From Xanthobacteraceae bacterium (lineage in GTDB: Bacteria; Pseudomonadota; Alphaproteobacteria; Rhizobiales; Xanthobacteraceae): 36,294 nucleotides of DNA. Numbering within the stretch: position 1 is the stretch's first letter; each line of letters opens with the position of its first letter. Under the pieces are notes generated by a model. That model searched no databases. It worked only from the letters and a program-made list of their open reading frames with translations, and was not told the DNA's origin. Shown one piece after another: positions 1 to 8,163 of the stretch. The stretch is taken from positions 1-36,294 of the forward strand of contig SHVN01000022.1 of NCBI GenBank assembly GCA_009694215.1, in the 5' to 3' direction. The translations under genes and the position numbers were made by a program.

Positions 1-37
1 CGACGGTGGATCTCAATAATCGTCGCGACGGGACGGC

Positions 38-808
38 CTAGGTGGCGCGCTTCCTCGCCGCCACCGCCTCGCCGAACGCCTGAAAAAGCGCCCGGTTGAT
101 GGGATTGCGTTGCGGGTCGTACTCCGCATGCCATTGAACGCCGAGCGCGAAGCCCGGCGCGTCGGCGATGCGAATGGCCTCGATCGTGCCGTCCTCCGCC
201 ACGCCCTCGACGACCACGCGCCGGCCGGGATCGAGAATGCCCTGGCCATGCAGCGAGTTCACCCGGATGCACTCGCAGCCGAGCAGACGCGCGAAGGCGC
301 CGTCCTTGACGAGGCTGACGTCATGACGGTCGCCGAAGATGACCTCGTGGTCCGGATGGATTTCGCCGTTCTCCAGGCGCGGCATCCGATGGTTCACGCG
401 CCCCGGCAGCTCGCGGATCTCGGGATGCAGCGTGCCGCCGAACGCGACGTTCATCTCCTGCAGACCGCGGCAGATTCCGAATAGCGGCACGCCGCGCGTG
501 ACGCAGGCCTGGACCAGGGCCAGGGCCAGGTCGTCGCGCCCGGTGTCGTAGGGCTCGTATCGGGCATGCGGCTCGGCGCCGAAGCGGCTCGGATGAACGT
601 TGGCGCGGGCGCCGGTCAGCAGCACGCCGTCCACCAGTTCCAGCAATTCGCCGATCTCGGTAATCTCCGGAGTCCCGGCAAACATGATCGGCAGGGCGCC
701 CGCGACCTCCGCCACCGCCCGAAGGTTGCGCTCGCCGACGCGCTGGGCGGCGAACCGATTCTCCACCAGCTGCGCGCTTGCGATCACTCCGACCACGGGT
801 CGCTTCAT
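38..808 (-). CDS. Class I glutamine amidotransferase-like hydrolase (peptidase C26, PuuD-like)
   Basis: This 256-residue protein belongs to the peptidase C26 family, whose known members hydrolyse gamma-glutamyl amides such as gamma-glutamyl-GABA. The nucleophile elbow GICRG puts the catalytic cysteine at 113, and QWHAEYD supplies histidine 227 and glutamate 229, so the triad is complete. I chose the ATG at 808, where the family-like start MKRPVVGVIAS begins; an open extension to 901 runs through repeat-like intergenic DNA. It is the last gene of a minus-strand operon led by TRAP transporter genes, which suggests removal of a gamma-glutamyl group from an imported or intermediate compound. The actual substrate cannot be read from the sequence. 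Confidence 0.85.
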   Translation of the reverse strand: MKRPVVGVIASAQLVENRFAAQRVGERNLRAVAEVAGALPIMFAGTPEITEIGELLELVDGVLLTGARANVHPSRFGAEPHARYEPYDTGRDDLALALVQACVTRGVPLFGICRGLQEMNVAFGGTLHPEIRELPGRVNHRMPRLENGEIHPDHEVIFGDRHDVSLVKDGAFARLLGCECIRVNSLHGQGILDPGRRVVVEGVAEDGTIEAIRIADAPGFALGVQWHAEYDPQRNPINRALFQAFGEAVAARKRAT

Positions 809-880
809 GGCTTGGCTTTCATGTCCCGGGGCAAATCCTGCAGGGCGTCTTCGAGTCGCGCAAGGCCTCCAAAAGAGATG

Positions 881-958
881 GCCGGGGTGCGGCCCGGCCA
901 TGACTTGTCGTTCAGTTGGATCCCGGGTTCACGCGCTCCGCGCGTGCCCCGGGATGAC
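881..958. repeat. Palindromic intergenic repeat
   Basis: The gap between the two genes holds two GC-rich inverted repeats: a GGCCGGG/CCCGGCC pair at about 881-900, and a longer hairpin at 920-955 with arms ATCCCGGG and CCCGGGAT and an inner CACGCG/CGCGTG stem. No T-tract follows, so it looks like a dispersed palindromic repeat rather than a simple terminator. Both flanking genes are on the minus strand, so the hairpin could still affect transcript stability. Confidence 0.6.
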
Positions 959-966
959 GCTTCGCG

Positions 967-1989
967 TCACTTCACCAGCTTGCGCCCGGTGATCTTCTCC
1001 AGGTTGCCGTGCATGATCGCCTTGTACTTGGCCTTCGACAGATTGAGGTTGTCGAGAATCTTCAAGGTCTCGCGGATGTAATAGGTGCCCTTCTCCGGGT
1101 CGAACGGGCAGTCGGAGGCGAACACGATCCTATCGTTGGGATAGAACGCGAGGCCGCATTCGGTGGCCGGTTTGCCGCCGAACACCGCGGAGTCGCAGTA
1201 GAAGCTCTCCTTGAAGTAGTCGAGCGGGCGCTTCTTCAGCGACTTCTTCAGCGCCTGGTAGTCCTCGTCAGAGGTGCGCGCGCCGATCTGGTCCCAGCCC
1301 GGCCCGATACGGCCCTCCAGCATCGGCACGATGCCGCCCATGTGGTGGGTGATGATCTTCAGATTCGGATAGCGGTCCATGATCTTGGAGAACACCAGTC
1401 GCGACATCGCCGCCGCAGTCTCGTAGGACCAGCCGAGCGTCCACCAGATTTCGTACTTCGACTTCGACTCGCTCTGGTAGTCCGGGAAGCTCGCGGTGCG
1501 CGAGGGATGCAGCCAGATCGGCGTCTTGGTCTTGTTCATCGCCTTCCAGAACGGCTCGAACTCGGGATTGTCGAGCGGCCGGCCTGCGACGTTCGTATAG
1601 ATCTGCACGCCGAGCGCGCCCATCTTCATCGCGCGCGCGGCCTCGCGGATGCCGACGTCGGGCGCCGCCATCGGCGCCTGCGCCACCCAGCCGGGGAAAT
1701 GATCGGGGTCCTTGGCGCAGATCTCGGCGAAGCCGTCGTTGACGATCTTGGCGTATTCCTCGGTCTCCGCCGGGTTCTTGGTCATCAGCTCGAACGGCGG
1801 CATCGGGTAGGATAGGATCTGGTTGTAGTCCTTGAACTTGTCGACCACCTTCTTGCGGACGTTGAGGTCGAAGATCGCCGGCACGCCCATCATGCGCTTG
1901 CCGATATCCTTGTGGGAGCCGACCGACATCACCTCTTTGTAGAACCGCTGCGGAATGAAATGGGTATAGGCGTCAACGCGCATCGTCAT
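967..1989 (-). CDS. Amidohydrolase-2 family protein (COG2159, ACMSD/decarboxylase-like)
   Basis: This 340-residue TIM-barrel protein belongs to the branch of the amidohydrolase superfamily that contains metal-dependent aromatic acid decarboxylases and hydrolases. Visible metal-site positions are His10 in DAYTH, His161 in WLHPSR, His215/His216 in ITHHMGG and Asp293 in FASDCPF. The first histidine of the usual HxH pair is replaced by Tyr8, which is unusual. The start at 1989 is fixed by a GGGAGGAAG ribosome-binding site seven bases upstream. The gene sits between the thiamine-diphosphate enzyme and the C26 hydrolase of a TRAP-led operon. It does not resemble LigJ, which begins with DCHGHYT as I recall it. 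A decarboxylase or C-C hydrolase acting on the transported acid is plausible but unproven. Confidence 0.8.
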   Translation of the reverse strand: MTMRVDAYTHFIPQRFYKEVMSVGSHKDIGKRMMGVPAIFDLNVRKKVVDKFKDYNQILSYPMPPFELMTKNPAETEEYAKIVNDGFAEICAKDPDHFPGWVAQAPMAAPDVGIREAARAMKMGALGVQIYTNVAGRPLDNPEFEPFWKAMNKTKTPIWLHPSRTASFPDYQSESKSKYEIWWTLGWSYETAAAMSRLVFSKIMDRYPNLKIITHHMGGIVPMLEGRIGPGWDQIGARTSDEDYQALKKSLKKRPLDYFKESFYCDSAVFGGKPATECGLAFYPNDRIVFASDCPFDPEKGTYYIRETLKILDNLNLSKAKYKAIMHGNLEKITGRKLVK

Positions 1990-2074
1990 GTTTCTTCCTC
2001 CCAAGGGTCGGCGTTTGTTTAAGGCGGCGGTTCGCGATTTGTCGAGTGGTTTGTTGGGCAGGGCGCCCCTGCTC

Positions 2075-2098
2075 CCTCTCCCCGCTTGCGGGGAGAGG
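2075..2098. repeat. Perfect hairpin repeat between operon genes
   Basis: An 11-bp perfect stem, CCTCTCCCCGC with GCGGGGAGAGG, closes on a two-base TT loop. It lies between the stop of the thiamine-diphosphate enzyme gene and the amidohydrolase start, without a T-run on either side. It is a typical short Hyphomicrobiales intergenic palindrome and may modulate mRNA decay within the operon. Confidence 0.7.
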
Positions 2099-2110
2099 TG
2101 AAGCAAGAGA

Positions 2111-3829
2111 TCACGGCGGGCAGATGACGTTCAGCAGCGCCTGCCGCTTTTCGTGCTTCACCACCGCGATGGCGCGGGCGAGCGCGGCGGGCAATTCGGA
2201 CGCCTTCTCGACCCGCTCGCCGTGGCCGCCCTGGGCCTTCACCGCGGCCTCGAACGCCGGGCTGGGCGATAGGTCGGCCATGAAGCGGCCGCCGTCCTCG
2301 CCGGCGACGCCGTCCTTGAACATCGACATGGTCGCGCCGCGAACCGCACCGTAGAGACTGTTGTTGAAGACGATGGTCAGGATAGGCAGCTTGTGGATGT
2401 CCGACACCCAATGGGCGACCATCGGATTGGCGAACATGTAGGCGCCGTCGCCGAGCGTGGCGACCACGAATTTTTCCGGCGCGGCGAGCTTGGCGCCGAG
2501 AGCGGCGCCCATTCCCCAGCCCAGGCCTCCGGCGGCGGAGAGGCCGTAGAAGGTGTTCGGCTTCTCGCGGGAGATATGCTCCTGGATCAGCGAATATTCG
2601 TTGAAGATGACGGCGTCGTCGCCGACGGCCTCGCCGACTAGACGGCTCAGATAGGCGAAATTGATCTTGTCGCCCGCGGGCGCGGCGGAGGCCTTGGCGA
2701 GACCTTCCTTGCGCTTCTTGTTGAACTCGGCGGCGCGGGTGCGGCGCGCCTGCGTCCGCGCCTCGGGGAATGAGAGCTTGCTCAGCGCCTGCTCCAGCAT
2801 CTCCAGCGCGGTCGAGGTCTTGGAGGTGATGGCGAGATCGCTCGGGAAGCTCCGCATCGGATAGCGGCGGAACGCCGGGTCCTCGCCCAAGGTGACGAAG
2901 CGGGCGTCCTTATGTGGCGTCTGCTCGTTCGGGATCCACGGCACGTCGGCATCGAGCACGACGATCAGGTCGGCCTCCTGCAGCAGGCCCTGCGGGTCGT
3001 AGCCCATGTGCATCGGGTGGCTCGACGGTAGGCACACCATGCGCTGGCGCTGCGTCACCACCGGCAGCGCGTATTTCTCGGCGATGCGGCCGAGCGGCGC
3101 CATGGCGTCCGCGCCGCTCGCCGTCGTGATGATGAGTGGCTTCTCCGCCTTGGCGATCCATTCGGCGAGGGTAGCGATCATCGCCGGATCGGCGTGCGGC
3201 GGCGCGGGGACTGAGCGCGGCTTCACCGGGCCGAGCGGCTCCGGCATTGGTGCTGCCAGCGGCTCGCGCGGCAGCGCGAGATAAACCGGGCCGCGCGGGC
3301 TCGACATGGTGATCTCATAGGCGCGCGAGACCACGTCGGTGATCTGCTCGGGGATGCGCAGCTCGTAGTCCCACTTCACCGCTTCGCGCAGCATCCCGGC
3401 CTGATCGAACATCTCCTGGCCCCAGTGGATGTAGCGGTTGCGGCCGCCGAATTTTCCTTTTTCGGTGATCGGGGTGCGGCCCGCCGCGAGGATGAGCGGG
3501 ATGTTGTCGCGGTTGAGGTTGATGATGTTGTTGATGGCGTTGGCGGTACCGACGTTGACGTGCAGCATCACCGCCTGCGGCCGGCCGTTCATGGCATAGG
3601 CGCCGTGCGCCATGGCGACCGCGAGGTTCTCGTGCGGGATCACCAAGGGCTGCGGTACCTTGGCGTTCGAATGCTTGGCGCGGCTGAAGGCCTCGACGAT
3701 CGGCGGGAAATCGGTGCCGGGGTTGGCGAAGAAGTAGTCGATGCCGTGGTCGGCGAGCGCGCGCAGGAACGCCTCTCCGGCGATCGGGGGGCGTTCGTTG
3801 CTCTGGGCGCGTTGCGGCTGTGCAGCCAT
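2111..3829 (-). CDS. Thiamine diphosphate-dependent enzyme (acetolactate synthase/benzoylformate decarboxylase family)
   Basis: The 572-residue protein has the three-domain layout of the decarboxylase/POX family: an N-terminal PYR domain (about 15-190), a central domain (about 210-350) and a C-terminal PP domain (about 390-550). The cofactor-activating glutamate is Glu67 in IPHENLAVA. The diphosphate motif runs from GDG at 460-462 to NN at 489-490. Family members decarboxylate 2-oxo acids or join them to an acceptor. The gene follows dctM by 79 bases and precedes an amidohydrolase, so a role in cleaving an imported aromatic or branched 2-oxo acid is reasonable. True acetolactate synthase is less likely because no small regulatory subunit is nearby. 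The start ATG at 3829 has only a weak AAGGGA site. Confidence 0.85.
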   Translation of the reverse strand: MAAQPQRAQSNERPPIAGEAFLRALADHGIDYFFANPGTDFPPIVEAFSRAKHSNAKVPQPLVIPHENLAVAMAHGAYAMNGRPQAVMLHVNVGTANAINNIINLNRDNIPLILAAGRTPITEKGKFGGRNRYIHWGQEMFDQAGMLREAVKWDYELRIPEQITDVVSRAYEITMSSPRGPVYLALPREPLAAPMPEPLGPVKPRSVPAPPHADPAMIATLAEWIAKAEKPLIITTASGADAMAPLGRIAEKYALPVVTQRQRMVCLPSSHPMHMGYDPQGLLQEADLIVVLDADVPWIPNEQTPHKDARFVTLGEDPAFRRYPMRSFPSDLAITSKTSTALEMLEQALSKLSFPEARTQARRTRAAEFNKKRKEGLAKASAAPAGDKINFAYLSRLVGEAVGDDAVIFNEYSLIQEHISREKPNTFYGLSAAGGLGWGMGAALGAKLAAPEKFVVATLGDGAYMFANPMVAHWVSDIHKLPILTIVFNNSLYGAVRGATMSMFKDGVAGEDGGRFMADLSPSPAFEAAVKAQGGHGERVEKASELPAALARAIAVVKHEKRQALLNVICPP

Positions 3830-3908
3830 GAGGTTTCAGTCCCTTGTTGGAGGCGTGGTTCGTTTATAGCGGGCCAACCGGCTCTGACGCCAGCGCAGCC
3901 GAAGGGGG

Positions 3909-5207
3909 TCACATATGCGAGGGCAGCCACAGCGCGAGGATCGGGAAGGCGATCAGGATGGCCAGGCGGATGAGGTCGGTGACGATGAACGGCATGACCC
4001 CATAGAAGATGGTCGATATCTTCACGTCCTCGATCACGCTTTTGATGACGAAGATGTTCATGCCGACCGGCGGGTGAATGAGGCCGAGTTCCACTGTCAT
4101 CACGATAATGACGCCGAACCAGATCGGGTCGAAGCCCAGCGCCACGATGACCGGGAACACGATCGGGACCGTCAGGATGATCATGGCGAGCGCGTCCATG
4201 AGGCATCCGAGGATCAGGTACATCACCATGATCAGTGCCAGCACGCCGTAGCGGCCGACGCCCAGGCCGGTGAGGAACTCGGTCAGCTTCTGCGGGGTCT
4301 GCGTCACGGTGAGGAAATAGCCGAACAGGATCGCACCGATCAGCACGGTGAACACCGCCGCGGTGGTGCGGGTGGTTTCCAGAAGCGAGCGCAGGATGTC
4401 GGCGCGCGACAGCCGCCCGCGCGCGACGCCGATCAGGAACGCGCCGCCCGCGCCCGCGCCGGCGGCTTCGGTCGCGGTGAACAGCCCGCCGTAGAGGCCG
4501 CCGATCACGAAGGCGAATAAGAGGAGCGTCGCCCACACGTCGCGCAGCGCCGCGAGGCGCTCCTTCAACGTGCTTCGCTGTCCCGACGGCAGGAAGCCCG
4601 GCCGCGCAAAGCCGATCAGCGTGATGGCCATCATGTACATCGCGACCGCGAGCAGGCCGGGGATGACGCCTGCGATGAACAGCTTGCCGACGTCTTGCTC
4701 GGTGATCAGGCCATAGACCGCGAACACGGTCGAGGGCGGGATCATGATGCCGAGCGTGCCGCCGGCCGCGATCACGCCGGTGGCGAAGGATTGCGGATAG
4801 CCAAAGCGCCGCATCTCCGGATAGGCAACGCGCGAGAACGTCGCCGCCGTCGCGATCGACGAGCCGCAGATCGCGGCGAAGCCGCCGCAGGCGGCGATGG
4901 TGGCGATCCCTAAGCCCCCGCGCAGATGCCCGACGAAGGCGTTGGCGGCGCGGAACAGCTCGCGGCTCATGCCGGAGGTGGTGGCGAAGGCGCCCATCAG
5001 CAGGAACAGCGGAATGACCGCGAAATTGTAGTCGGTCACGGTTCGCGCCGTGGTGTGGCCGACGTTCTTCAGCGCCGCGCTGCCGCCGACCAGATAGGCA
5101 AAGCCGCCGACGCCGACGAGGCCCATCGCCATGCCGACCGGCACGCGCAGCAGCATGAGCACGAACAACACCACGAAGCCGATGATGGCGACGGCATCTC
5201 CACTCAT
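3909..5207 (-). CDS. dctM: TRAP transporter large permease DctM
   Basis: This 432-residue, strongly hydrophobic protein is the large membrane subunit of a tripartite ATP-independent periplasmic transporter, which imports organic acids using an ion gradient. It shows the DctM pattern of about a dozen membrane segments. Conserved signatures include GFAAICGSSIATAATF near 110-125, GIMIPPSTVFAVYG near 155-170, and GLIHPPVGMN toward the C-terminus. It starts ten bases after the dctQ stop, so the two subunits are almost certainly co-translated. The substrate is set by the partner DctP and is not known; the enzymes downstream point to a carboxylic, possibly aromatic, acid. Confidence 0.93.
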   Translation of the reverse strand: MSGDAVAIIGFVVLFVLMLLRVPVGMAMGLVGVGGFAYLVGGSAALKNVGHTTARTVTDYNFAVIPLFLLMGAFATTSGMSRELFRAANAFVGHLRGGLGIATIAACGGFAAICGSSIATAATFSRVAYPEMRRFGYPQSFATGVIAAGGTLGIMIPPSTVFAVYGLITEQDVGKLFIAGVIPGLLAVAMYMMAITLIGFARPGFLPSGQRSTLKERLAALRDVWATLLLFAFVIGGLYGGLFTATEAAGAGAGGAFLIGVARGRLSRADILRSLLETTRTTAAVFTVLIGAILFGYFLTVTQTPQKLTEFLTGLGVGRYGVLALIMVMYLILGCLMDALAMIILTVPIVFPVIVALGFDPIWFGVIIVMTVELGLIHPPVGMNIFVIKSVIEDVKISTIFYGVMPFIVTDLIRLAILIAFPILALWLPSHM

Positions 5208-5217
5208 CGCCGGGCTC

Positions 5218-5778
5218 TCATTCGATCACCTGAACCTGCGGCGGCGGCGCCAGCCGCTCGGGGTGGAACAGCAGCCGGTAGGTGCGGATAGCGATCAGCA
5301 CGACCGCGGCGGCGTCGCCGAACCACGCCAGGGCGAAGAACGGCCAGGTCGGCAGCCGCAGGTCGAACGTCAGCACGTTGTCGGTGCGGGTGGCGGCAAC
5401 CTTGTCGTACAGCGTCCAGGTGTGGACGCAGACGATCAACAGGAGAACGAGCGTCGCGAACACGTCGATCGCCCGCTGCCAGGCGCGGCTGACGTTGGCC
5501 CAGAGCAGATCGACGGTGATGTGGGTACCGCGATAGGACGTGGCGCCGATGCCCCAGAAGATCAGGATGCCGAGCAGCAGCCGGCCGAAGTCGTAGGAGT
5601 CGGGGATCGAGACGTTGAAGAAGTAGCGCAGGATGATCGAGATGAACACGTCGGCCGCGACCACGCCGACGAAGATCGCGGCGATCCATTCGATCGAATC
5701 GATGAACCGGTCGGCGAAGTAGCGCGGCGCAGGTCCGCCGGCATTCGGCATTTCGGTCCTGGTCGCCGTCTCGGACAT
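5218..5778 (-). CDS. dctQ: TRAP transporter small permease DctQ
   Basis: A small membrane protein of 186 residues from the ATG at 5778; a GTG at 5793 would add five residues and neither start has a strong ribosome-binding site. It has the four hydrophobic segments of DctQ subunits, beginning with IEWIAAIFVGVVAADVFI, and a short charged N-terminal tail. DctQ pairs with DctM to form the membrane part of the TRAP transporter. It lies directly between dctP and dctM in the standard P-Q-M order. Sequence is poorly conserved in this family, so the call rests on topology and position as much as on residues. Confidence 0.88.
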   Translation of the reverse strand: MSETATRTEMPNAGGPAPRYFADRFIDSIEWIAAIFVGVVAADVFISIILRYFFNVSIPDSYDFGRLLLGILIFWGIGATSYRGTHITVDLLWANVSRAWQRAIDVFATLVLLLIVCVHTWTLYDKVAATRTDNVLTFDLRLPTWPFFALAWFGDAAAVVLIAIRTYRLLFHPERLAPPPQVQVIE

Positions 5779-5848
5779 TCTTGCACTCGACACGATGACG
5801 GCAGCGGACGATGTCCGCCGCCGTCAAACTTGACCGGACATCGGCGCG

Positions 5849-6901
5849 TCAGAATCCGGCCTTGTACTGAGCCAGCGATGCGGTGAGCTCTTTCCAGATC
5901 GCGTCGGGATTGCCGCCGGCCTTTTTCACGTCGTCCGCCCACTTGGTGCGGAGCGGCTCGGCCGACTTCTTCCATTCGTCGAGCTGGGCGTCGGTGATCT
6001 TGTAGACCTCGTGACCCGGCATATCCTTCATCTTCTGCAGCCCGGCGCGCTCGTAGTCCGCCCACGGGCCGGCGAAGCGCGCCGCCCATTCGGTGGTGCA
6101 GTGATCGTCGACCACCTTCTTCTGAGACGCTGACATCGCGGCATAGGTCTTCGGGCTCATCAGCCACTGGAACATGGTGGTGTGGAGCGGCGCATCCATG
6201 TGGTACTTGGTGACCTTGTCGACGCCGAGCAGCGGCACCGAACCCCACGGGAAGCTCGCGGCGTCCGCCACGCCCTTCTCCAGCACGTCGCGCAATTCGG
6301 TGGCGCTCGCCTGCACGTTGGTGCCGCCAAGCAGGGTCACCCAGGCCGCGACGGTGCCCTGCGACGGCCGGATCTTCATGCCCTTGATGTCGCCCGGCAC
6401 CACGATCTTCTTGGTCTTGGAGTGCCAGGTGAGCGGATCGAGGATGAAGGAGAAGCAGTATTTCGTGTCCTTCATCTCGGTCGCCGCGTACTTGCGGTAC
6501 CAGGAATCGATCGCCCGGATGCCGCCCTTGGCGTCGCCGATCAGGAACGGCAGTTCGCCGGCCGAGATGATAGGGAACCGGCCCGGCTGATAACCCGGAT
6601 TGACGTAGGTGAAGTCGGCGATGCCGTCGCGCGCCATGTCGTAATGGTCGAACGCCTTGCCGAGCTGCTGCGCCGGGAAGATCTTGAATTTGATCGTGCC
6701 GTTCGAGGCCTTTTCGACCGATTGACCCCAGTCCTCCATCGCCTTCTGCAGCGGATGGGTCGGCGGAACCCAGTGCGACAGCTTGAGCTCGACGGGCTTG
6801 TCCTGCGCCTGCGCGAGCGGCGCGGTGGCGAGTAGGACGGCAAGTCCCAGAGCCAGTCCGGCGGCGGGTACGAGGCCGCGGTTCGTTCGTGACGTTGACA
6901 T
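5849..6901 (-). CDS. dctP: TRAP transporter substrate-binding protein DctP
   Basis: This periplasmic binding protein of 350 residues captures the substrate for the DctQM permease. It has a Sec signal peptide with a basic start, a hydrophobic core near 11-29, and a likely cut after AQA at residue 32. Mature features include LKLSHWVPPTHPL and the conserved ligand-binding arginine in GMKIRPSQGT, which in this family pairs with a substrate carboxylate. The start at 6901 is supported by a GGGAGGAG ribosome-binding site. It is the first gene of the minus-strand operon, divergent from an O-methyltransferase gene. Confidence 0.92.
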   Translation of the reverse strand: MSTSRTNRGLVPAAGLALGLAVLLATAPLAQAQDKPVELKLSHWVPPTHPLQKAMEDWGQSVEKASNGTIKFKIFPAQQLGKAFDHYDMARDGIADFTYVNPGYQPGRFPIISAGELPFLIGDAKGGIRAIDSWYRKYAATEMKDTKYCFSFILDPLTWHSKTKKIVVPGDIKGMKIRPSQGTVAAWVTLLGGTNVQASATELRDVLEKGVADAASFPWGSVPLLGVDKVTKYHMDAPLHTTMFQWLMSPKTYAAMSASQKKVVDDHCTTEWAARFAGPWADYERAGLQKMKDMPGHEVYKITDAQLDEWKKSAEPLRTKWADDVKKAGGNPDAIWKELTASLAQYKAGF

Positions 6902-7106
6902 TGTGCTCCTCCCAGGAATTCGGTGTTGGTTGCAGCACCAAATTTTGTCCGATTCAGCCTTAGAACCGCACCTTTGTAAAGCAAGCGGACCGGCCAATTT
7001 GCGGGGAAAAACGTCCCTGGATTCACCGCTTCAGTTGGTCTATGGCTTCGCCGCTGGTGCGTCGCATCAGTCCGCCGTTACCGCGGATTTTGAGCCGGAG
7101 GGGACG
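6902..7106. promoter_or_regulatory. Divergent intergenic control region (dctP / O-methyltransferase)
   Basis: This 205-base gap must carry promoters for both directions. An imperfect inverted repeat, GGTGTTG at 6922-6928 and CAGCACC at 6933-6939, lies just upstream of the dctP ribosome-binding site and could be an operator. The central part is locally AT-rich (around 6938-6980). I could not assign convincing -35/-10 boxes, and no regulator gene is adjacent. Confidence 0.35.
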
Positions 7107-8147
7107 TTGAAAGTCGAAAGCGTCAAGCCACCCAGAGCGTCCGCGGACTCCGGATCGCTGCACAAGAAGATGATGCAGCTGCTTTCCAGCCTGTGGGTTA
7201 CGCACGCCATCGGAACTTTCGCGCGGCTGGGGCTCGCTGACGCCATGGAAGCCGGCGCCGACAACGCGGAGGCGATCGCCAGGCCGCGCGGTCTCGTCAC
7301 CGACCGCGTCTATCGGCTCTTACGCGCGCTCTCGACCTGCGGCATCGTCACTGAGAGCGCCGGCGAGAAATTCACGCTCACGCCGCTCGGCAGGACGCTC
7401 ACGACCAACGCGCCGAACTCGATGCGCACGTCGGCCGAGTTGCTCACCGAATACAACGGCGAGATCTGGGGCCACCTCGACGGCGCGCTTGCGGGCGGTA
7501 TCGCGTTCGAGGCGCTGAAGGGCCAGCCCCTGTTCAACTGGCTGCACGCCAATCCCAAGGAGGGCGCGCGCTTCCAGCGCATGATGGTCGAGGTGCATGC
7601 GCCGGAGACCCCGGCCATCGTCGCGGCCTACGATTTCTCGCAGTTCAAGCACATCATCGACGTCGGTGGCGGACACGGCATGCTTTTGTCCGCGATCATC
7701 GCCGCGCATCCCGAGGTGCGCGGCACACTGTTCGATCTGCAGGAGGGCGTCGACGCGGCCTTGCGCGGCGCGGGCGGGCCGCTGCTGGGCGTGACGTTCA
7801 CCGCCGGCAACGTGTTAGATTCCGTCCCGGAGGGCGCCGACGCCTATCTGTTCCGGCATCTGCTGCATGACTACGACGACGAAGAATGCATCAAGATGCT
7901 CAAGAACGTGTGCCGCGCCATGAAGCCCGATTCGCGCGTGCTGGTGCTAGAGAAGACCGTGCCGACCGTCGACACGCCGGGTCCCGGCCGCTGGCTCGAT
8001 CTGCACGTCATGCTTTTGACCGGCGGCCGCGAGCGCACCATGCCGGAATACGGCGCGCTGTTCGCCAAGGCGGGCCTGCGCCTCGCGCGCGTTCTGCCGA
8101 CCTCGCATCCGGCGGTCGAGGTTATCGAAGTGGTCGCCGCTTCATGA
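7107..8147 (+). CDS. SAM-dependent O-methyltransferase (COMT-like, winged-helix dimerisation domain)
   Basis: The 346-residue protein has an N-terminal winged-helix dimerisation domain (about 20-100) and a C-terminal Methyltransf_2 domain. The SAM-binding glycine loop is DVGGGHG at 185-191. The likely catalytic base is His254 in LLHDYDDEE, matching the HDW/HDY motif of plant and bacterial O-methyltransferases. GGRERT near 306-311 is another family signature. The start is taken as the TTG at 7107 because GGAGGGG lies five bases upstream; reading further upstream runs into the divergent control region. It heads a plus-strand group with a CoA ligase and a hydrolase. The acceptor is probably a phenolic or hydroxylated acid, but this is inferred from family only. 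Confidence 0.85.
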   Translation: MKVESVKPPRASADSGSLHKKMMQLLSSLWVTHAIGTFARLGLADAMEAGADNAEAIARPRGLVTDRVYRLLRALSTCGIVTESAGEKFTLTPLGRTLTTNAPNSMRTSAELLTEYNGEIWGHLDGALAGGIAFEALKGQPLFNWLHANPKEGARFQRMMVEVHAPETPAIVAAYDFSQFKHIIDVGGGHGMLLSAIIAAHPEVRGTLFDLQEGVDAALRGAGGPLLGVTFTAGNVLDSVPEGADAYLFRHLLHDYDDEECIKMLKNVCRAMKPDSRVLVLEKTVPTVDTPGPGRWLDLHVMLLTGGRERTMPEYGALFAKAGLRLARVLPTSHPAVEVIEVVAAS

Positions 8148-8163
8148 GCCTGCGCCGTCCGCA

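Noticed and set aside
1..37. Possible gene end at the left edge
   Set aside because: The 37 bases before the first stop codon show no recognisable coding or regulatory signal.
920..955. Rho-independent terminator after the amidohydrolase gene
   Set aside because: The hairpin is strong but no T-run follows on either strand; it fits a dispersed palindromic repeat better.
967..1989. Assignment of the amidohydrolase as LigJ (4-oxalomesaconate hydratase)
   Set aside because: Length and superfamily fit, but the N-terminal motif and metal-site surroundings differ from LigJ as I recall it, and the gene is in a TRAP operon away from ligABCI.
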